Part shown: in pieces, positions 33,616-42,195 of the stretch
Layout of the letters: every line of letters starts with the position of its first letter
How positions within the stretch are numbered: position 1 is the first letter of the stretch
Source: Pseudobacteriovorax antillogorgiicola
Lineage (GTDB): Bacteria; Bdellovibrionota_B; Oligoflexia; Oligoflexales; RGVZ01
Assembly (NCBI GenBank): GCA_945865565.1
Contig: CAMBEK010000013.1
Span: forward strand, 1 to 45,909
Reading direction: 5' to 3'
Length of the DNA: 45,909 nt
Notes under the pieces: model-generated
Seen by the model: the letters and a program-made list of their open reading frames with translations, nothing else
The model's database searches: none
Told to the model about the DNA's origin: nothing
Translations under genes and position numbers: made by a program

Positions 33616-34521
33616 TTAGACGTGGTGCACTTGACCTGACTTTTTGTCGGTCACCAGATAGCGCTCGACGATGTTCAGAAAATCTGCGCAGAAGCCATCA
33701 AGAGTGATCAGCTGCGAACGAATCATTGAATTGAAAAAGTTAAAGCCGACCACCGCTGGAATGGCAGCAGCAAGTCCGAATGCGGTTGCGATGAGTGCCT
33801 CGGAGATACCGGGAGCCACGGCAGCAAGGCTGGCGCTTCCTGTCTGGGCAATGCCCTCGAAAGCGCCCATGATGCCCCACACCGTTCCAAACAGTCCAAT
33901 AAAGGGACTGGCAGAAGCGCTGGTTGCCAACAGAGACTGAAAGCGTTCCATGCGCCTGCGTTCGAACATCTTGGCCTTGTTCAAGGCACGACTTAAATTT
34001 TCTATCGCTGCGCCAACGGCCATCTCACCAGATGGTGAATGCTCACGCAATTGAGTTCCGCGGACGAGTTCCGCATATCCACTGCGAAAAATTTCGCGAG
34101 CCGGGCTGTATGGATATTCTTGAAGGCGACTGTTCAGGTCGTTAAGAGACCGGCTGTCCCAAAAACTTTTCACAAATGCGTCGCTCGATTTGGACACTTT
34201 TTTGAAGTGCCACCACTTGGATACAAGAGCACCCCAAGTGACGATTGAAAGGCTCACCAGAATAAACAGAACGAGAAAAACCACCGGACCAGCCCGAAAC
34301 GCGCGCGAAAAAATTGATGGTGACTCAGTGGCATCAGACTCGAAGACGGAATCCACGGAACGGGCTTCCATGACCTGCCCTGAAGATTGCTGCGCTCCCT
34401 CAGTCTTTTCCCTGGCCAGGGCCAGGCCCGGGGCAAAGAAGGCTCCAGCCGCGATGGCTAGACTCAAAAGAGTAGAACAGAAAAAGCCGCTACGTTGCTT
34501 CAATGAGTTTCCCGATGTCAT
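33616..34521 (-). CDS. tolQ: Proton channel TolQ/ExbB family, with signal-like N-terminal extension
   Basis: 301 residues from ATG 34521, which has GGGAG well placed; a longer open frame upstream is a shadow of the Asp-rich gene. The MotA/TolQ/ExbB core starts near residue 78 with RAGPVVFLVLFILVSLSIV, and the channel helices ASASPFIGLFGTVWGIMGAF and GISEALIATAFGLAAAIPAV are typical. Ahead of it are 36 residues that read as a cleavable signal peptide (KQR, hydrophobic core, ALA) plus a 40-residue polar stretch. Many TolQ proteins of E. coli type lack this; similar extensions occur in other ExbB-like proteins. The promoter at 34583-34611 fits it. Confidence 0.93.
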   Translation of the reverse strand: MTSGNSLKQRSGFFCSTLLSLAIAAGAFFAPGLALAREKTEGAQQSSGQVMEARSVDSVFESDATESPSIFSRAFRAGPVVFLVLFILVSLSIVTWGALVSKWWHFKKVSKSSDAFVKSFWDSRSLNDLNSRLQEYPYSPAREIFRSGYAELVRGTQLREHSPSGEMAVGAAIENLSRALNKAKMFERRRMERFQSLLATSASASPFIGLFGTVWGIMGAFEGIAQTGSASLAAVAPGISEALIATAFGLAAAIPAVVGFNFFNSMIRSQLITLDGFCADFLNIVERYLVTDKKSGQVHHV

Positions 34522-34582
34522 ATTTTCAACTCCCAAAGGACAAGGGTGCCTGGCACTGCGTCCCAATGATTCTGCAGCTAAA

Positions 34583-34611
34583 AATATATCTTCCCACGCG
34601 AAATGCCTCAA
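34583..34611 (-). promoter_or_regulatory. Promoter for the tolQRAB operon
   Basis: On the minus strand: TTGAGG (34611-34606), a 17-bp spacer, TATATT (34588-34583). The -10 matches five of six consensus bases and the -35 four. It lies 62 bp before the tolQ ATG and directly beyond the terminator of the Asp-rich gene, so tolQRAB is its own transcription unit. Confidence 0.55.
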
Positions 34612-34615
34612 GTAT

Positions 34616-34668
34616 GCGAAAATAAAAGAAAAACACCTCTTGACTTTCATGAAAGTCCAGAGGTGTTT
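34616..34668 (-). terminator. Terminator of the Asp-rich protein gene
   Basis: A near-perfect hairpin at 34631-34668: AAACACCTCT pairs with AGAGGTGTTT, then after one mismatch GACTTTC pairs with GAAAGTC around a two-base loop. On the minus strand it is followed by TTTTTCTTTTATTTT. It ends the gene at 34697, 28 bp after its stop. Confidence 0.85.
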
Positions 34669-34696
34669 TGGATGCGTTCGAGCGAAAAAAACAGAC

Positions 34697-34819
34697 TTAA
34701 TCGTCGTCATCATCGTCGTCGGATTCTTCATCGTCATCGTCATCGAGAGACTCTTCGTCGTCATCGAAAGCCTCTTCTTCACCGTCATCGTCAGTGTCAT
34801 CATCGTCGTCATCATCGTC
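34697..34819 (-). repeat. Trinucleotide GAY tract coding the acidic tail
   Basis: The last 40 codons are nearly all GAC, GAT, GAA or GAG, giving runs such as ATCGTCGTCATCATCG on the plus strand. Such a tract can gain or lose whole codons by slippage without breaking the frame. Confidence 0.8.
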
Positions 34820-35032
34820 GATGGCATCAGCCTGGAACGAAGCCCCGACTTCTTCGTCGTCGTCTTCCCGGCTGGCGTATTCTTCTTCTTCCTCGTCGTC
34901 CATTTCCTCGATAAGGAAATCCACCTGCTCCAGGTCTCTTCGATTTTCAAGCCAGTCTTTTGCGATCTCTTCGTCGTCAAATCCGGCTTTTACAATCTTA
35001 CCGCTGTGAATATTATAAATCTTCCAGGCCAC
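34697..35032 (-). CDS. Small protein with a long Asp/Glu tail
   Basis: 111 residues from GTG 35032, with AGAGGA well placed. The first 43 residues (MAWKIYNIHSGKIVKAGF...) look like a small folded part. From residue 44 on it is almost all acidic: 33 of the last 40 residues are Asp or Glu. No signal peptide or membrane segment, so cytosolic. Acidic tails of this kind occur in histone and DNA-mimic proteins, in chaperones and in calcium buffers; none can be chosen here. It has its own terminator. The tail is coded by GAC/GAT repeats, so its length may vary between strains. Confidence 0.8.
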   Translation of the reverse strand: MAWKIYNIHSGKIVKAGFDDEEIAKDWLENRRDLEQVDFLIEEMDDEEEEEYASREDDDEEVGASFQADAIDDDDDDDDTDDDGEEEAFDDDEESLDDDDDEESDDDDDDD

Positions 35033-35169
35033 GATGATCCTCTTGCTCCAAAAAAATTATCCTGCCCTAATTTAGGCGCAGATTCCGGGGCTGTGTCAAG
35101 CACCACAAAAAGCTTCTCACGGACTTCCAGTTATCGTAAAGGTCCCCCAAATGTGAAGGCCAAAATTTA

Positions 35170-35793
35170 ATGCCAGCTCCGATATTAAAGTTTTTGAAAT
35201 TGAGAATCAAATTGGGGCTCTCCCGAGGGGTCCTGCTCGCCAATATCGGGACCTTCACCGGGTCAGGCGGCGCTATTGGCACAGGTTTTGGGATCGAACT
35301 CCCTCCTGGCATCGCCATTGAAACCCTCCAATGGACGGTCGCCTCAAAATCCAGAGACGGCACCCAACGCCACGAAGCTCAGATGATTCTGGCTGGGGTC
35401 GCCACCAAACTAGGCCCCCTCAAAGGATCGATCAAATTTGGATCAGCCGGCGCAACCGCGACCGCCTCCTCCCCGGACGACTTCGGCAGGAGCCGCCAGC
35501 AAGCCCTCACCATCGGGAGCGTCGGCTTGAGCTATCCAATAAAACTGACGGAACGACTGGCCTTGACCTTGACCGCGGGACAGCTGAAAACCCTTTCTGC
35601 CGGCACCCCGCCCACCTGGGAACACCAAACCTACCTTTCCCCGAAGGGACCGCCCGGGGCCAGGGCCAGGGCCAGGCTTGGCTTGACCTCAAATTCAACC
35701 ATGGACAAGCCCGAACCTTCTCATCCACGGCCGGGGGACTTCTTGGGGCGGATAACGACGCTTGGCATTGGGCTAAGTCTGGAAATTCCTTAG
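35170..35793 (+). CDS. Putative beta-barrel or strand-rich protein
   Basis: 207 residues, family not recognised. Strand-like stretches (SVGLSYPIKLTERLALTLTAGQL; ending ITTLGIGLSLEIP) suggest a beta-rich or barrel protein, but the N-terminus (MPAPILKFLKLRIKLGLSRG) is only a weak signal peptide. GAAGG lies 10 bp before the ATG. A six-base repeat GGGCCA occurs three times in a row (35657-35674) and codes alternating Ala-Arg. The long open frame in a high-GC stretch could be partly fortuitous, so confidence is moderate. Confidence 0.5.
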   Translation: MPAPILKFLKLRIKLGLSRGVLLANIGTFTGSGGAIGTGFGIELPPGIAIETLQWTVASKSRDGTQRHEAQMILAGVATKLGPLKGSIKFGSAGATATASSPDDFGRSRQQALTIGSVGLSYPIKLTERLALTLTAGQLKTLSAGTPPTWEHQTYLSPKGPPGARARARLGLTSNSTMDKPEPSHPRPGDFLGRITTLGIGLSLEIP

Positions 35794-35808
35794 CTCAAGA
35801 TGGCGGGG

Positions 35809-36297
35809 TCATGCGAGGCCGCACAGCCGGCGAATGATCTGCCATTCGGCCGGGGTCACGGGTTGAATGGAGAGGCGCTGGCCCTGCTTGACCAGGAGCA
35901 TCCCCTCCAGCCCGGGTGTCTTGCGAATTTCATCCAGGCTGACAATTTTTTTTGCAGGCGCCACGGCCTGGATATCGACCATGACCCAACGCGACTGCCC
36001 GCCGGCGACCGATTTTTCGTCAAAATAATCACTTTTGGGATCCATCGCGGCGGGATCCGGATAAGCCTCGCGGACCACGCGGGCGATGCCGGCCACACCT
36101 GGCGGAGCCGCATTGGAATGGTAGACGAGAACTTCGTCACCAATCTTGAAGTCATCCCGCATCATGTTGCGGGCCTGATAATTACGCACCCCCTCCCAGC
36201 AGGTCGTCTGCCGCGGGGCACGCATCAAATCATCGAATGAAAAAACTTCTGGCTCAGTTTTCATGAGCCAGAAGCGTGAAGGATTGGTCACTTTCAT
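35809..36297 (-). CDS. EVE domain-containing protein
   Basis: 162 residues, a single EVE domain (PUA-like, relative of THYN1). Signature parts: FWLMKTEPEVFSFDDL, CWEGVRNYQARNMMRDDFKIGDEVLVYHS and GIARVVREAYPDP. EVE domains are thought to bind modified bases in nucleic acids. It follows gltA by 35 bp on the same strand and is probably co-transcribed; no functional link is evident. Confidence 0.93.
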   Translation of the reverse strand: MKVTNPSRFWLMKTEPEVFSFDDLMRAPRQTTCWEGVRNYQARNMMRDDFKIGDEVLVYHSNAAPPGVAGIARVVREAYPDPAAMDPKSDYFDEKSVAGGQSRWVMVDIQAVAPAKKIVSLDEIRKTPGLEGMLLVKQGQRLSIQPVTPAEWQIIRRLCGLA

Positions 36298-36332
36298 GTG
36301 TTCACTTACAAACTTTCTGGGGTTACTGACGG

Positions 36333-37637
36333 CTAGCGCGCCTTGCCTTCTTCGCGCTCTTCCATCGGAACGTAGTCGCGCAAGTTCTCACCAGTGTAAA
36401 TCTGACGGGGACGGTTGATACGTCCACCATCTTCGCGGTGCATCTCAAGCCACTGCGCAATCCATCCCGGCAGACGGCCAAGGGCGAACATCACGGTGAA
36501 CATTTCTGTCGGGATGCCCATCGCGCGGTAAATCACGCCGCTATAGAAATCGACGTTGGGGTAAAGCTTGCGCTCAATGAAGTATGGATCCGACAGGGCT
36601 GCTTCTTCCAGCTGCTTGGCAACGTCCAGCAAAGGATCGTTGATGCCCCTTTTGGCCAGCATCTTGTCACAGGCGGCTTTGATGACTTTGGCACGTGGAT
36701 CGTAATTTTTGTAGACCCGGTGACCAAAGCCCATAAGACGGAATCCGCTGTTCTTGTCTTTCGCAGCAGCCACGGCTTTTTTGACATCGCCGCCTTTTGC
36801 CACGATGCCTTCCAGCATCTCAACGACTTCCTGATTCGCTCCACCGTGCTTGGGACCCCAAAGGGCGCAGATGCCGGCAGCAATCGATGCAAAAAGGTTG
36901 GCGTCCGCAGAGCCCACCATACGCACGGTCGAGGTCGAACAATTCTGCTCGTGATCCGCATGAAGGATCATCAACAAGTTGAGCGTCTTGACTAATTCGG
37001 GATCGACTTCGTACGGCTCCGACGGAACGGCGAACATCATGTGCAAAAAGTTTGCGCAGTAGTCGAGGGAGTTTTTCGGGTAAATCACCGGCTGGCCGAT
37101 GGACTTCTTGTAGGAGTACGCAGCGATCGTACGGACCTTTGAAAGGACGCGCGGCACAAGTTGACTGACCTGGTTTTCATCATGGGGATTCAACCATTCA
37201 GGGTAATAACTCGACAGCGAGCAAACCATCGAAGAAAGGATCGCCATCGGGTGTGCCGACGACGGATAGCTGTCGTAAAAGTGCAACATGTCTTCATGGA
37301 TCAAGGAATGCCGCGTGAGCATCTGCCTGAAATCTGCCAGTTGCGTTTTGTTCGGCAAGTATCCGTAGATCAGCAGATAGGAAGTCTCAACGAAAGTCGA
37401 CTTTTCAGCCAACTGATCAATTGGAATGCCGCGGTAACGCAAGATTCCTTTTTCACCGTCGATAAACGTGATTGAACTCTTGCAGGAGCCCGTGTTGCCA
37501 TAACCGGAATCGATCGTTATCAGTCCAGACTGATCACGCAACTTGGTGATATCGACACCTTTTTCGCCCTCGCTGCCCGTGATCACTGGCAACTGATAAG
37601 TCTTCCCGGCGTAATTTAACTCAGCAAAATCGCTCAT
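36333..37637 (-). CDS. gltA: Citrate synthase
   Basis: 434 residues, the type II hexameric length. It condenses oxaloacetate with acetyl-CoA in the TCA cycle. Catalytic elements are visible: HADHEQNCSTSTVR with the first active-site His, GFGHRVYKNYDPRAKVI with the second, and the Asp in ERKLYPNVDFYSG. It starts at ATG 37637 with AGGAG well placed. Divergent from polA across 134 bp that hold the tandem repeats. Confidence 0.97.
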   Translation of the reverse strand: MSDFAELNYAGKTYQLPVITGSEGEKGVDITKLRDQSGLITIDSGYGNTGSCKSSITFIDGEKGILRYRGIPIDQLAEKSTFVETSYLLIYGYLPNKTQLADFRQMLTRHSLIHEDMLHFYDSYPSSAHPMAILSSMVCSLSSYYPEWLNPHDENQVSQLVPRVLSKVRTIAAYSYKKSIGQPVIYPKNSLDYCANFLHMMFAVPSEPYEVDPELVKTLNLLMILHADHEQNCSTSTVRMVGSADANLFASIAAGICALWGPKHGGANQEVVEMLEGIVAKGGDVKKAVAAAKDKNSGFRLMGFGHRVYKNYDPRAKVIKAACDKMLAKRGINDPLLDVAKQLEEAALSDPYFIERKLYPNVDFYSGVIYRAMGIPTEMFTVMFALGRLPGWIAQWLEMHREDGGRINRPRQIYTGENLRDYVPMEEREEGKAR

Positions 37638-37709
37638 GGGACCTGACTCCTAGCCCAAATTGGTTTTCCGACTGCAAAAATGCCTTTCATATCGTATAGA
37701 AAGGGAGCC

Positions 37710-37757
37710 TCGAAGGCAAACCAACTCGAAGGCAAACTTACGCGAAGGCCAAATCAA
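37710..37757. repeat. Three tandem 16-bp repeats between gltA and polA
   Basis: Unit 1 (37710-37725) TCGAAGGCAAACCAAC, unit 2 (37726-37741) TCGAAGGCAAACTTAC, unit 3 (37742-37757) GCGAAGGCCAAATCAA. The first twelve bases are identical in units 1 and 2. They end 14 bp before the polA ATG. A hairpin, CCTTTCATA-tcg-TAT(a)GAAAGG, lies at 37684-37705 just before them. Candidate regulator sites or leader elements. Confidence 0.6.
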
Positions 37758-37771
37758 GACACGGAATCAAG

Positions 37772-40651
37772 ATGAACAAAACCGATACGGAAAACACTAC
37801 CCCCGATCGTCCACTTCGCCTGTTCGTTGTGGATGCCATGGCCCTCGCCTTCCGAAGCTACCATGCCTTTGCCGCGCGCCCCTTGAGCACCTCGTCCGGA
37901 ATTCCGACGTCTGCGATTTACGGCTCGGCCGTTTTCCTCATGAAGCTCATAGAAGAAGAAAAGCCCGACTACCTCGTTATTGCAACCGACAGCAAGGAAC
38001 GAACCTTCCGGCACGAAATGTACCCGCTCTATAAAGCGAACAGATCCGAAATGCCGGAAGACCTTGCGCGCCAACTGCCCTACCTGTTTCGCCTCTTTGA
38101 ATCCTTTGGCTGCAAGCTGCTCAAACGACCCGGCATGGAGGCCGATGACCTCATCGGCAGCCTGGTCAAGCAATACGGCGGACCCGCCCTAGACTGCTAT
38201 ATTGTGTCCGGCGACAAAGATTTCATGCAGCTGATCAACAATCATATCTTTCTTTACACGCCAAAAAAAGCCGAGCCTGCTCAAATTATAGACATCGCTG
38301 GCGTCCGGGAAAAGTTCTCCTGCGGACCGGAGCATGTCGTGGATGCCCTGGCGATGATTGGAGACACCGCCGACAACGTGCCCGGCGTTAACGGTATTGG
38401 AGACAAGGGTGCCGCAAAACTCATTGGTGCCTATGGCAGCCTTGAAGGCATCTACGAGCATCTTGATGAGATCAAAAACGAAAAGCAGCGGGAATCACTG
38501 CGCTCCTCAAAGGATGCCGCTTTTCTCTCCCGCGAACTGCTGCGGATCAAAACAGACTTGGAACTGGACCACCTTCTTGATGACATGAAGTTCGATCCGA
38601 AAACCGCAATTGCCAATCCGGATTTGCAGTATTTCTTCGATGAAATGGAGTTTCGCAACCTGGCACAAAGGGTCCAGACTGAGGCAAAAGACTTGCAGCG
38701 CGAATCGCGCACGGCACCACCATCAAATGTGTCAACAGCCACAAACACACCAGCTATTTCCCTTGCACTAGAAAACCAGCCAAAGTCCGCGCCAGTCCCA
38801 ATGGATGCCGCGCTGATGAATCGCGATGGCTACATTCTGGCAAACACTCCCGATAAATTGCGCGCTGCCTTGCAGGCCTTATCCGTCGCAAATCTTGTTT
38901 GTTTTGACACTGAAACCACGGGACTCAACGTCGTTGATGACCGCCCCATCGGGATCAGTGCAAGTACGTCTGCCGGACATGGTTGGTACATACCCTTGAT
39001 CAACAAGCATCTGGAAGGCGGCCTCACGGAAAAAGACGCCCTTGCCAGCGTGAAATCCTGGCTTGAACAAGCCGCTGTCCCTGGACATCCCGCCCAGATC
39101 AAAATCGCACACAACTTGAAGTTTGACTTGCAGATGTTGCGCAACGCCGGCGTGGAGCCCGCCGGACCGTTTGTCGATACGATGCTCTGCTCATGGCTGC
39201 TGGATTCCATCGGCCGCGAGCACGGACTTGACGCCTGTGCCATGCGCCATCTGGGGATTCTAAAAACCCCGACGTCGGACTTGATCGGACTTCGCGGCGA
39301 AATTCCAATGAGCGATGTTCCCATCGAAAAGCTAAGTGACTACGCGATTGAAGACGCTGAAGTCACCTTCCGCCTCTACGAATTTTTCATGCCAGAGATT
39401 CGCAAGGCCGGATTGGAGAAAGTTTTATACGAGATTGAAATGCCACTTGTTCCAATCTTGGCCTCGATGGAACGAGAAGGCGTCTTTATTGATGCCGGAG
39501 AACTTTCAAAAATTTCAGATTATCTGGCCATCGAAGCCGCTCGGCTGGAAAAGAAGATTCACGAACTGGCCGGCGAAGAGTTCAACATCAACTCTACCAA
39601 GCAACTACAAAAGATCCTGTTTGAAAAGCTGAAGGTTCACGAACAAGTCGGCGTGAAACGCCTGAAAAAAACCAAATCTGGTTTTTCAACCGATGTCTCC
39701 GTCCTTGAGGCCTTGAGTTCACATCCGTTGCCCGAGGCGATCCTTGCCTATCGATCTGTTGCCAAACTCAAAAACACCTATGTTGATGCACTGCCACAAC
39801 TGATCAATCCGCGAACAAACCGGATCCACACCAGCTTTCACCAAACCGGCACAGCCACCGGCCGTCTCAGCTCTTCTGATCCAAACCTGCAAAACATTCC
39901 GATCCGGACCACACAGGGCCGGGAAATTCGCCGGGCATTCCGAGCAGGAATCGACAGCTGGGTTTTGATTTCTGCAGATTATTCCCAAGTCGAACTTCGG
40001 ATCCTGGCCCATGTGGCCGGAGAAGAAGCCTTGACCGAAGCCTTTCGCACCGGAATGGACATTCACAATGCAACTGCATCGCGTATTTTCGGGGTCAGCC
40101 CCAACGATGTGGACCAGACCCTGAGGTCCCGGGCCAAAGCCATCAACTTCGGCATCATCTACGGGATGGGCCCGCAGCGCCTCGCCCGTGAGACAGGCGT
40201 CTCCATGGCGGAGGCAAAAGAATTTATCGAAAAATATTTCGCGGGTTACCCACGCATCAAAGAATACATCGCAGGTGCCGTTGCCAAAGCCAAGGCTGCG
40301 GGATTCAGCGAGACCATATCCGGCCGCCGCCGCCCAATGCCAGACCTGCACTCGACCGATCGGCTGGCGCAAGTCAACGCTGAAAACATCGCGGTAAATT
40401 CACCGATCCAAGGCAGCGCGGCTGATCTGATCAAACTTGCGATGATTCGCGTTGAAAGCGAACTACGTACCGCGGGCATGAAAGCCAAACTATTGTTGCA
40501 GGTTCACGACGAACTGGTTTTTGAATCTCCCCCGGAAGAAGCCAAACAAGTGATTGACATCATCCGCCACGCGATGGAACACGCCATGGAACTGGACGTA
40601 CCCCTGAAGGTTGAAGTTGGTACTGGTAACAATTGGCTGGAGGCCCATTGA
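37772..40651 (+). CDS. polA: DNA polymerase I
   Basis: 959 residues, three domains. The 5' nuclease (about 1-300) opens LFVVDAMALAFRSYHAF and has TADNVPGVNGIGDKGA. The 3'-5' proofreading domain (about 350-545) looks active: CFDTETTGL, IAHNLKFDLQML and YAIEDAEVTFRLYE supply its Asp/Glu residues. The polymerase domain carries TATGRLSSSDPNLQNIP, motif A SADYSQVELRILAH, the O-helix RSRAKAINFGIIYGMG and motif C QVHDELVFE. It fills gaps and removes RNA primers in replication and repair. The stop overlaps the tatC start by one base (TGATG). Confidence 0.98.
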   Translation: MNKTDTENTTPDRPLRLFVVDAMALAFRSYHAFAARPLSTSSGIPTSAIYGSAVFLMKLIEEEKPDYLVIATDSKERTFRHEMYPLYKANRSEMPEDLARQLPYLFRLFESFGCKLLKRPGMEADDLIGSLVKQYGGPALDCYIVSGDKDFMQLINNHIFLYTPKKAEPAQIIDIAGVREKFSCGPEHVVDALAMIGDTADNVPGVNGIGDKGAAKLIGAYGSLEGIYEHLDEIKNEKQRESLRSSKDAAFLSRELLRIKTDLELDHLLDDMKFDPKTAIANPDLQYFFDEMEFRNLAQRVQTEAKDLQRESRTAPPSNVSTATNTPAISLALENQPKSAPVPMDAALMNRDGYILANTPDKLRAALQALSVANLVCFDTETTGLNVVDDRPIGISASTSAGHGWYIPLINKHLEGGLTEKDALASVKSWLEQAAVPGHPAQIKIAHNLKFDLQMLRNAGVEPAGPFVDTMLCSWLLDSIGREHGLDACAMRHLGILKTPTSDLIGLRGEIPMSDVPIEKLSDYAIEDAEVTFRLYEFFMPEIRKAGLEKVLYEIEMPLVPILASMEREGVFIDAGELSKISDYLAIEAARLEKKIHELAGEEFNINSTKQLQKILFEKLKVHEQVGVKRLKKTKSGFSTDVSVLEALSSHPLPEAILAYRSVAKLKNTYVDALPQLINPRTNRIHTSFHQTGTATGRLSSSDPNLQNIPIRTTQGREIRRAFRAGIDSWVLISADYSQVELRILAHVAGEEALTEAFRTGMDIHNATASRIFGVSPNDVDQTLRSRAKAINFGIIYGMGPQRLARETGVSMAEAKEFIEKYFAGYPRIKEYIAGAVAKAKAAGFSETISGRRRPMPDLHSTDRLAQVNAENIAVNSPIQGSAADLIKLAMIRVESELRTAGMKAKLLLQVHDELVFESPPEEAKQVIDIIRHAMEHAMELDVPLKVEVGTGNNWLEAH

Positions 40652-42195
40652 TGCAGATGCAACTCATGGAACATCTTGATGAACTAAGGACCCGCCTGAC
40701 CCGTTCCGTCTCGGTCATCATGATTGCCTTTGTGCTGTTGATGTTCAAAGCACAGGCGCTGATCAACTTTCTAAAGGTCCCCCTCGTCAACGCCCTGCCT
40801 CCAGGAACACCGGCCCTGCACTTCACCGGTCCAATGGACGTGATGTTCGTAGGAATGAAAGTCGCTTTCATGGCGGCCGTCATCGTGACGAGTCCATTTT
40901 GGTTGCGTGAATTCTGGAAATTTTTTGAGCCAGGCCTTTATGCTGCTGAACGAAAATATGTCCTGCCCTTCATTTGGGGATCAGTCGCGCTGTTCCTTGC
41001 GGGAATTGCCTTTTGTTATTTCGTAGCCTTGCCGTATACGCTTGGATTCCTGATCACGATTGGCATTGAAGTTGGAGTGCCGATCATAACGGTAACGGAT
41101 TACGTCGGCCTTTTGATTCTACTTTTCACTGGTTTCGGACTGGTTTTCGAAACACCATTGATTCTGGTGTTATTGTCACTCCTCGATGTCATTGACTCAA
41201 AAACCCTCACTTCTCAGCGTCGCATTGCGCTCGTGGTCATCTTGATCATTGCCGCATTCCTGACTCCAGGACCCGACCCGATTTCACAATTTGTGATGGC
41301 AGTTCCGTTGTACGGTCTTTTTGAATTGTCGATCCTGATCATCCAGCGCCTCGAAAAAAATCGTGCGCTCAAGGCGAAAACAGAAGGCGGGCATACCGGC
41401 ACCATCGCGACCATGCTTTTAATTTTTGGAAGTTTGGCATTCTTTGCCATCAATCCAGGGGAATTGCGGGCCGGTGAGCCTGATGCGAGAGATGCCGCTA
41501 ACGCCGGATCTTTTTGGACATTTGGTGCAGGCATTGCGTCTTACAATTTAGAAACGGAATCGATTCACTCGATCAAGGGGCGATCGGCCCGGATCAGCAT
41601 CGGTCATGATACCGGCGGCAAGGCATGGAGCATTGCCACGAGCTTCGACCTGATCATGGGACCCTATGCACCGGTAAATCCTGGACGTCTGCGCCGCATT
41701 GACATGGACTTCAATGGCAGTGGCTTTACCATGATGGGAAATTACCGCCTTCAGCCATCCAATGATCCTCGAACTGGTTCAGCGGCTCTGCTTGCCGGCG
41801 TATCGTATCTGGATTTGACCGGACGCTCCCTCGGTGGAGGATTTGAACGAGACTTCGTCCTGGCACCTGTGGCCAACAGCGAGGCTGCCGCAGATCCAGT
41901 CCAGGTTCTTGATAATTATAAATTGAGGGCGGCACGTTTTTCGGCAATCGCGGGAATCGCCTGGAATGCCAACTGGGGCAAGGCACGCACTTCGAACCAA
42001 CCATCTGATCTGAAGACCCGCGTCGATGGCTACAAGCTATCCCTCTGGACCGAGGTGCCATTCATCTCAAACTACACGTCTGAATACGATCTTGTGACGG
42101 CATCGGACCAAGTCCAGAGCCAAACGATCAATGACCGTGGAAGCCTTTCCGGATACAGCATTGTCCTTCAAGCGACTGCACTGCTGGGCAGTTAG
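40651..42195 (+). CDS. tatC: TatC fused in frame to a C-terminal beta-barrel-like domain
   Basis: 514 residues, about twice the normal TatC length. Residues 1-245 are TatC, the six-helix core of the twin-arginine translocase: MEHLDELRTRL with Glu11, FEPGLYAAERK with Glu100, FLTPGPDPISQ. Then comes a seventh hydrophobic stretch (251-268, TIATMLLIFGSLAFFAIN) and 240 residues of strand-rich sequence (NAGSFWTFGAGIASYNLE; ALLAGVSYLDLTGRS; SLSGYSIVLQATALLGS) like an outer-membrane barrel. No stop or clear internal ribosome site separates them, though ATG 41413 could start the second part. TatC's own C-terminus is cytosolic, so the added helix would carry the domain to the periplasm; cleavage may release it. 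Confidence 0.85.
   Translation: MQMQLMEHLDELRTRLTRSVSVIMIAFVLLMFKAQALINFLKVPLVNALPPGTPALHFTGPMDVMFVGMKVAFMAAVIVTSPFWLREFWKFFEPGLYAAERKYVLPFIWGSVALFLAGIAFCYFVALPYTLGFLITIGIEVGVPIITVTDYVGLLILLFTGFGLVFETPLILVLLSLLDVIDSKTLTSQRRIALVVILIIAAFLTPGPDPISQFVMAVPLYGLFELSILIIQRLEKNRALKAKTEGGHTGTIATMLLIFGSLAFFAINPGELRAGEPDARDAANAGSFWTFGAGIASYNLETESIHSIKGRSARISIGHDTGGKAWSIATSFDLIMGPYAPVNPGRLRRIDMDFNGSGFTMMGNYRLQPSNDPRTGSAALLAGVSYLDLTGRSLGGGFERDFVLAPVANSEAAADPVQVLDNYKLRAARFSAIAGIAWNANWGKARTSNQPSDLKTRVDGYKLSLWTEVPFISNYTSEYDLVTASDQVQSQTINDRGSLSGYSIVLQATALLGS

Noticed and set aside
34681-34830. Short repeats resembling a CRISPR or minisatellite
   Set aside because: They are in-frame GAY codons of the acidic tail, with no spacer structure.
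34522-34980. Extension of tolQ to a 454-residue protein
   Set aside because: The extra 153 residues are a Met/Thr/Lys-rich shadow of the GAY repeats of the Asp-rich gene, and cross its terminator. The ATG at 34521 has its own ribosome site and promoter.
34190-35170. 326-residue plus-strand frame across tolQ and the Asp-rich gene
   Set aside because: Antisense shadow; hydrophobic Val/Ile runs come from reading the Asp codons backwards.
39719-40372. 217-residue minus-strand frame inside polA
   Set aside because: Antisense to the polymerase motifs; no own motif.
41396-42195. Second half of the TatC fusion as a separate gene
   Set aside because: No stop lies between the parts, and ATG 41413 has no convincing ribosome site; kept as one gene, with the alternative noted.
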